Positions 61,601 to 64,000 of a stretch of 64,000 bases of DNA are shown here, piece after piece. The translations under genes and the position numbers were made by a program. Under the pieces are notes generated by a model. The model saw nothing but the letters and a program-made list of their open reading frames with translations. It did not search any database and was not told the origin of the DNA. The DNA is from Eudorina sp. 2006-703-Eu-15 (taxonomy: Eukaryota > Chlorophyta > Chlorophyceae > Chlamydomonadales > Volvocaceae). The DNA lies in assembly GCA_003117195.1 (NCBI GenBank), contig BDSI01000031.1:285501-349500 (forward strand), read 5' to 3'. The stretch's first letter is position 1, and every line of letters begins with the position of its first letter.

Positions 61601-64000
61601 CCACCATGCCCATCGTGCTCATCTCCACCACCGACCACACGCTGCCCTTCCTGCAGCAGTTCGCGGACAGCCGCGGCATCAGCGTGATGCACATGGCGAT
61701 CGGGAGGGGCCAGGGGCCGGCCACGGACCGCCTCATCCGCTCGGCAGTGGGTGAGTGTGGCGGTGGGGGTAAGGGGGATCCATCCGGGCTGGGGATCGGC
61801 GGCCGGCGGTCATGCAGCGGGAGCGGACGGAATCGATGGGATGGCGTGGAGTGGAGTGGAGTGGAGTGGAGTGGAGTGGAGTGGAGTGGAGTGGAGTGGA
61901 GTGGAGTGGAGTGGAGTGGAGTGGAGTGGAGTGGAGTGGAGTGGAGTGGAGTGGAGTGGAGTGGAGTGGAGTGGAGTGGAGTGGAGTGGAGTGGAGTGGA
62001 GTGGAGTGGAGTGGAGTGGAGTGGAGTGGAGTGGAGTGGAGTGGAGTGGAGTGGAGTGGAGTGGAGTGGAGTGGAGTGGAGTGGAGTGGAGTGGAGTGGA
62101 GTGGAGTGGAGTGGAGTGGAGTGGAGTGGAGTGGAGTGGAGTGGAGTGGAGTGGAGTGGAGTGGAGTGGAGTGGAGTGGAGTGGAGTGGAGTGGAGTGGA
62201 GTGGAGTGGAGTGGAGTGGAGTGGAGTGGAGTGGAGTGGAGTGGAGTGGAGTGGAGTGGAGTGGAGTGGAGTGGAGTGGGGAGCGTTGTTGGAGGGCCCC
62301 TGTTGCGTCATTGGCCCTCCACTGAACTACGTCCACGCCATCCCTCCCCTCCACGGGTGTGTCTGGGCTGTTTTTCTTTTCAACCCACCCCTCCCCCTCC
62401 CCCTCCCCCTCTCTCCCCCTCCCCCTTCCTCTCCCCCCCTCCCCCCCCTCCCTCCCTGCAGCTATGGACCGGTGGGTGATTCTGGAGAACAGCCACCTGG
62501 CGGGCGACTGGATGCCCAGCCTGTGCCGCCTGGTGCAGGCCCTGCCGCTGCTCAAGCCGCACGTCAACTTCCGGCTGTGGCTCACCACGGTGCCCACCAG
62601 CGCCTACCCCGACATCATACTGCAGTCCAGTCTCAAGCTGGTCATGGACCCGCCGCACGGCATCAAGGCCAACCTGCTGCAGGTACCCGGGGCAGTACCC
62701 GGGGCCGGGCGGAGGGGCCGGGGGCGGGGCCCCGGGTAGCGGGGAGGGAGATGGAAGAGGGTTGCGCTGTCGTTCAGCAACGTGTGTGCGTGCCAATGGT
62801 ACATGTACACACCCAGCCACACACCCCACACGCACACGGACCCCTACGGACCCGTCACCGCCTTGCCGGAGCCCGTCCCTCTCAGGTCCTCCCCTCATCG
62901 TCGTCGCTCCCGCCGCTCCCTCCGGCCCTCTCAGACTCCCTTCATCCCTCAACCCCCTCCCCCCGCCCGACCCCCTTATCACCACCCCTAAACGCCCCCC
63001 TTGCCCCTCCCCCCACACCCACCCCCCCACCCCCCAGGTGATGAGCCAGCTGCCCGTGGAGGTGGCCTCCAACAGCCGCTACGCGCAGCAGATGCTGCCC
63101 AGCTACGGGGCGGAGAGGGAGCGGGACGTGGGGGAGCCCAAGGATGACGTCATCGGGAGGAAGGTGCGGAGGGGGAGGCGGGAGGGGGGAGGCGGGAGGG
63201 GGAGGCGGGAGGGGGGAGGCGGGAGGGGGGAGGCGGGAGGGGAGGCGGGAGGGGGGGAGGCGGGAGGGGGAGGCGGGAGGGGGGGAGGCGGGAGGGGGGA
63301 GGCGGGAGGGGGGGAGGCGGGAGGGGGGGAGTTCCTGTGGGGCCCCGTGGGTGGGGCGGGCTCTGCGGGGGCCAAGTGGGGTTGAGATGGGTGCTGCTGC
63401 CACAGGCTGGAGGCCGGGGAGGCTGGAGGCCGGGGAGGCTGGAGGCGGGAAAAAGAGGGCGGGTGCGGCTCCAGGGGGGTTGCCCACTGCCCCGCGGGTG
63501 TGTGAGGGGCCACTGCCCGCACCGGATTGGAGGGGCCGGTGCCGGGCTTCGCCCTGGGCGTATGGGCTGATGGGCGTATGGGCGTATGGGCGTATGGGAT
63601 CGGGTCGGGACGGCGGACAGCTGGCAGCACTGCAGGGCCGGGGCCGGACGCGCTGAGCCCAGTTCGACCCCCGGTCCCCCCTGGACCCCGCGGGGGCCCA
63701 GAAGGAAGCCTCCTCCCCGCCGCGCCCCTCCCCCCTGTCCCTGCTTCCCCCCTCATGCCCCCCCCCACCCGCTGCCGCGCTGGGTTCCTCTCCACCACCC
63801 AACGCCACCCCCCTCTTCCCGACCTCCCCCACCACTGTCGGTGTCTCTGGCCCCTCCCCCGGCCCCTTCACACACCACCCCCTCTCCCCCTCCCCTTCCC
63901 CCCCACCCATCGGCCAGGTGACCATCCTGCCCTCCGAGTGGAAGCAGCTGGTGCTGCGGCTGTGCCTCTTCCACGCCATGCTGACGGAGCGGCTGCAGTA
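22655..64000 (+). CDS. Axonemal-type dynein heavy chain (about 58 exons, runs off the right edge)
   Basis: Motor ATPase heavy chain that slides axonemal microtubules in cilia. Exons joined by phase include 24496-25255, 25607-26447, 26673-26799, 27067-28488, 28856-29188, 29546-29709, 30334-30517 and onward to 63038-63163 and 63918 to the edge. Diagnostic motifs: [21 protein letters not shown]-loops GPAGTGKT (AAA1), GPAACGKT (AAA2), GPTGVGKS (AAA3), GPPGCGRRT (AAA4), Walker [10 protein letters not shown], coiled-coil stalk, and HLAGDWMP in AAA6. AAA1 [12 protein letters not shown] is nearest to single-headed inner-arm types, but I cannot name the orthologue; a minor or divergent inner-arm dynein fits. 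The tentative start exon 22655-22750 ([20 protein letters not shown]) has a good context (AACTATGGCT) and a strong GTAAGT donor. The link between it and about 23500-24144 is unresolved. About 5,600 residues are visible. Six exons seem one base short. Confidence 0.96.
29740..29935. repeat. Two (GT)n microsatellites
   Basis: Runs at about 29743-29806 and 29890-29933 in the dynein intron after exon 29546-29709. Confidence 0.95.
29963..29988 (+). repeat. Dispersed intronic repeat family 1, copy A
   Basis: Core AGGAGTGCGTGACATGC followed by a G-run and GGC, inside the intron after exon 29546-29709. Confidence 0.8.
30757..30783 (+). repeat. Dispersed intronic repeat family 1, copy B
   Basis: Same core with one change (GTGGCATGC), preceded by GGCAGGCAGGGC as in copy A, in the intron after exon 30334-30517. 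Confidence 0.8.
35228..35254 (+). repeat. Dispersed intronic repeat family 1, copy C
   Basis: Core AGGAGTGCGTGACATGC is identical to copy A, in the intron after exon 34963-35198. Confidence 0.8.
35703..35766. repeat. (GT)n microsatellite
   Basis: About 32 GT dinucleotides in the dynein intron after exon 34963-35198. Confidence 0.95.
36488..36625. other. AT-rich island in a dynein intron
   Basis: Nearly pure A/T sequence built from TTAAAT, AATTAA and TAAATATTAA words, with sharp borders to GC-rich intron on both sides. It contains no gene. It lies in the intron between exons 36011-36452 and 36789-36998. Confidence 0.9.
36740..36768 (+). repeat. Dispersed intronic repeat family 2, copy A
   Basis: GGGTTTATTTC then a T-run and TCAATTTAACCC, ending about 20 bases before the acceptor at 36788. 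Confidence 0.75.
37722..37794. repeat. (GA)n microsatellite
   Basis: About 35 GA dinucleotides in the intron after exon 37386-37526. Confidence 0.95.
38562..41584 (+). other. Dynein AAA1, main ATP hydrolysis site
   Basis: Exons 38562-38727, 38966-39138, 39506-39676, 40082-40204 and 40829-41584. The P-loop GPAGTGKTET is split by a phase-1 intron between 38727 and 38966. Walker B is [13 protein letters not shown]. Downstream are the [13 protein letters not shown] segment and [20 protein letters not shown], all standard AAA1 features. The sensor-I loop reads MNPMYEHR instead of the near-invariant MNPGYAGR. Exon 40829-41584 holds an Ala-rich and Ser/Gly-rich insertion of about 150 residues (40925-41365) between AAA1 and AAA2. 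Confidence 0.95.
40466..40660 (+). repeat. Tandem repeat, 39-bp unit, five copies, inside dynein intron
   Basis: Five nearly identical 39-base units lie in the intron between exons 40082-40204 and 40829-41584. Read in the dynein frame each unit encodes [13 protein letters not shown], and this frame stays open from 40352 into the next exon. Confidence 0.95.
41614..41710. repeat. 21-bp purine-rich tandem repeat, about four copies
   Basis: Unit close to GGGCGGAGGGCGAGGAGGGA just after the donor at 41585. Confidence 0.85.
41998..44697 (+). other. Dynein AAA2
   Basis: Exons 41998-42186, 42534-42989, 43605-43697, 43989-44132 and 44564-44697. P-loop GPAACGKTS keeps the lysine. The highly conserved block [31 protein letters not shown] is present and close to consensus. 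AAA2 binds ATP structurally in dyneins and is not thought to hydrolyse it. Confidence 0.93.
43826..43965. repeat. CTACACACCCC tandem repeat
   Basis: About a dozen imperfect 10-11 base units precede the acceptor at 43988. Confidence 0.85.
44880..44995. repeat. CTCCTCCCCT pyrimidine repeat
   Basis: Imperfect 10-11 base units in the intron before exon 45125-45387. Confidence 0.85.
46705..46731 (+). repeat. Dispersed intronic repeat family 1, copy D
   Basis: Core AGGAGTGCGTGAGATGC followed by a G-run and GGC, in the intron after exon 46254-46599. Confidence 0.75.
47056..47088 (+). repeat. Dispersed intronic repeat family 2, copy B
   Basis: GGGTTTATTTATTT and TCAATTTAACCC as in copy A, but followed by about 930 bases of pyrimidine array before the acceptor. 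Confidence 0.75.
47108..48004. repeat. Long TCATTCCCCC pyrimidine array (about 900 bp)
   Basis: Imperfect 9-11 base units of CATTCCCCCT and CATCCCCCT type fill the intron up to the acceptor at 48021. The complementary strand is a dense series of G-runs. Confidence 0.95.
49735..49773 (+). repeat. Dispersed intronic repeat family 2, copy C
   Basis: GGGTTTATTTC, a T-run and TCAATTTAACCC, ending directly before the acceptor at 49775. Confidence 0.75.
51025..51076 (+). repeat. Dispersed intronic repeat family 1, diverged copy E
   Basis: Shares GTGCTCGTTGGC and GGCAGG with copy A and then a diverged TGTGCGTGG core. More distant than copies A-D. Confidence 0.5.
51235..51297. repeat. (GT)n microsatellite
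   Basis: About 31 GT dinucleotides in the intron before exon 51615-51805. Confidence 0.95.
52609..52664. repeat. (CT)n microsatellite followed by (CA)n
   Basis: About 28 CT dinucleotides in the intron before exon 52824-53016. Confidence 0.95.
53064..53360. repeat. GGGGTGGGGAG array (about 300 bp)
   Basis: Imperfect 11-base units follow the donor at 53017. The plus strand has uninterrupted G-runs, with quadruplex potential in the transcript. Confidence 0.93.
53615..56264 (+). other. Dynein stalk and microtubule-binding domain
   Basis: Exons 53615-53737, 54069-54339, 54754-55211, 55630-55742 and 56001-56264. The first coiled-coil strand runs from [19 protein letters not shown] to [11 protein letters not shown]. 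The tip has [10 protein letters not shown], then an insertion, then [20 protein letters not shown] and [13 protein letters not shown]. The return strand begins [16 protein letters not shown] and leads to [15 protein letters not shown] at the AAA5 border. Exon 55630-55742 is 113 bases where 114 are needed. Exon 53615-53737 is in frame only if a base is restored at its junction region. Confidence 0.92.
55743..55865. repeat. TGTACTGCA-type degenerate repeat
   Basis: Roughly ten imperfect units of about 10-11 bases directly follow the donor after exon 55630-55742. Confidence 0.8.
56818..59402 (+). other. Dynein AAA5
   Basis: Exons 56818-57127, 57626-57778, 58195-58426, 58787-59084 and 59278-59402. 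Motifs include [34 protein letters not shown] junction, [18 protein letters not shown] and [17 protein letters not shown], all standard for this module. No P-loop is expected or seen. Exon 56818-57127 is 310 bases where 311 fit; the break lies near 57000, between LLHDP and [15 protein letters not shown]. Confidence 0.92.
59732..62682 (+). other. Dynein AAA6 with a very long low-complexity insertion
   Basis: Coding runs from 59732 to 61750 and then 62462-62682. The entry segment [20 protein letters not shown] is followed by roughly 400 residues of Gly/Ala/Ser/Glu-rich sequence (about 59830-61060), then [49 protein letters not shown] and [16 protein letters not shown] strong GTAAGG donor at 60095 could mark an intron inside the insertion. 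Otherwise the two frames join only if one base is restored in the G-rich run 60690-60770. Confidence 0.88.
61846..62279. repeat. Pentamer satellite (GTGGA)n, about 87 copies
   Basis: About 434 bases of perfect 5-base repeats fill the intron between 61750 and 62462. The pentamer has no stop in any frame, so long VEWSG and HSTPL open frames across it are spurious. Confidence 0.98.
63038..64000 (+). other. Start of dynein C-terminal domain, cut by the window edge
   Basis: Exon 63038-63163 follows AAA6 and the next exon begins at 63918 with [20 protein letters not shown], the usual WKKLLFGLCFFHA region that opens the C-terminal domain. The reading frame is open at 64000. Roughly 300 residues typical of the family should lie beyond the edge. 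Confidence 0.9.
63165..63335. repeat. GCGGGAGGGGGAG array
   Basis: Imperfect 12-14 base G-rich units directly follow the donor at 63164. Confidence 0.9.

Noticed and set aside
61272..63041. Open frames with VEWSG or HSTPL repeats
   Set aside because: They are produced by the (GTGGA)n array and appear on both strands and in several frames.

Overview
The window is nuclear DNA from a green alga, most probably a volvocine or other chlorophycean relative of Chlamydomonas. The case rests on very GC-rich exons, strong use of GTG, CTG and CAG codons, dozens of short introns with GT..AG borders, long Ala, Gly, Ser, Pro and Gln runs inside proteins, many (GT)n and (CT)n microsatellites, and an axonemal dynein gene. 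The species cannot be named from the sequence.

Layout. Positions 1-4211 are mostly non-coding and hold one clear RNA gene, a tRNA-Trp (CCA) on the minus strand at 2086-2157. Positions 4212-5949 hold the 3' exons of a plus-strand gene with two tandem ExoX-like C-terminal modules. Positions 5950-9220 show no convincing gene. A giant minus-strand gene (stop at 9221, most 5' visible exon border at 22087, 11 exons) encodes a VIT plus von Willebrand A protein of about 2,770 residues, related to the VWA5/PARP4 C-terminal class. A 567-base AT-richer gap (22088-22654) separates it from a divergent plus-strand gene that fills the rest of the window (22655 to beyond 64000). That gene is an axonemal-type dynein heavy chain, read here over about 58 exons as tail, linker, AAA1-AAA4, stalk with microtubule-binding domain, AAA5, AAA6 and the first residues of the C-terminal domain.

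The dynein is a ciliary motor. The role of the VIT-VWA protein is unknown; its head-to-head position with the dynein suggests, but does not show, shared control. Both proteins are inflated by low-complexity insertions. The dynein already reaches about 5,600 residues at the window edge, against 4,000-4,700 for typical axonemal heavy chains.

The most important caution is that at least seven exons in the two large genes are exactly one base short of the length their conserved reading frame needs. This looks like systematic base loss in the assembly, although gene decay is not excluded. The most interesting signals are the divergent dynein motor (altered AAA1 sensor loop, insertion in the microtubule-binding domain, matching P-loop introns in AAA1 and AAA3), several exactly repeated tandem arrays inside introns, two dispersed intronic repeat families, an AT-rich island in a dynein intron, and a general pattern of introns with G-rich starts and C-rich ends.
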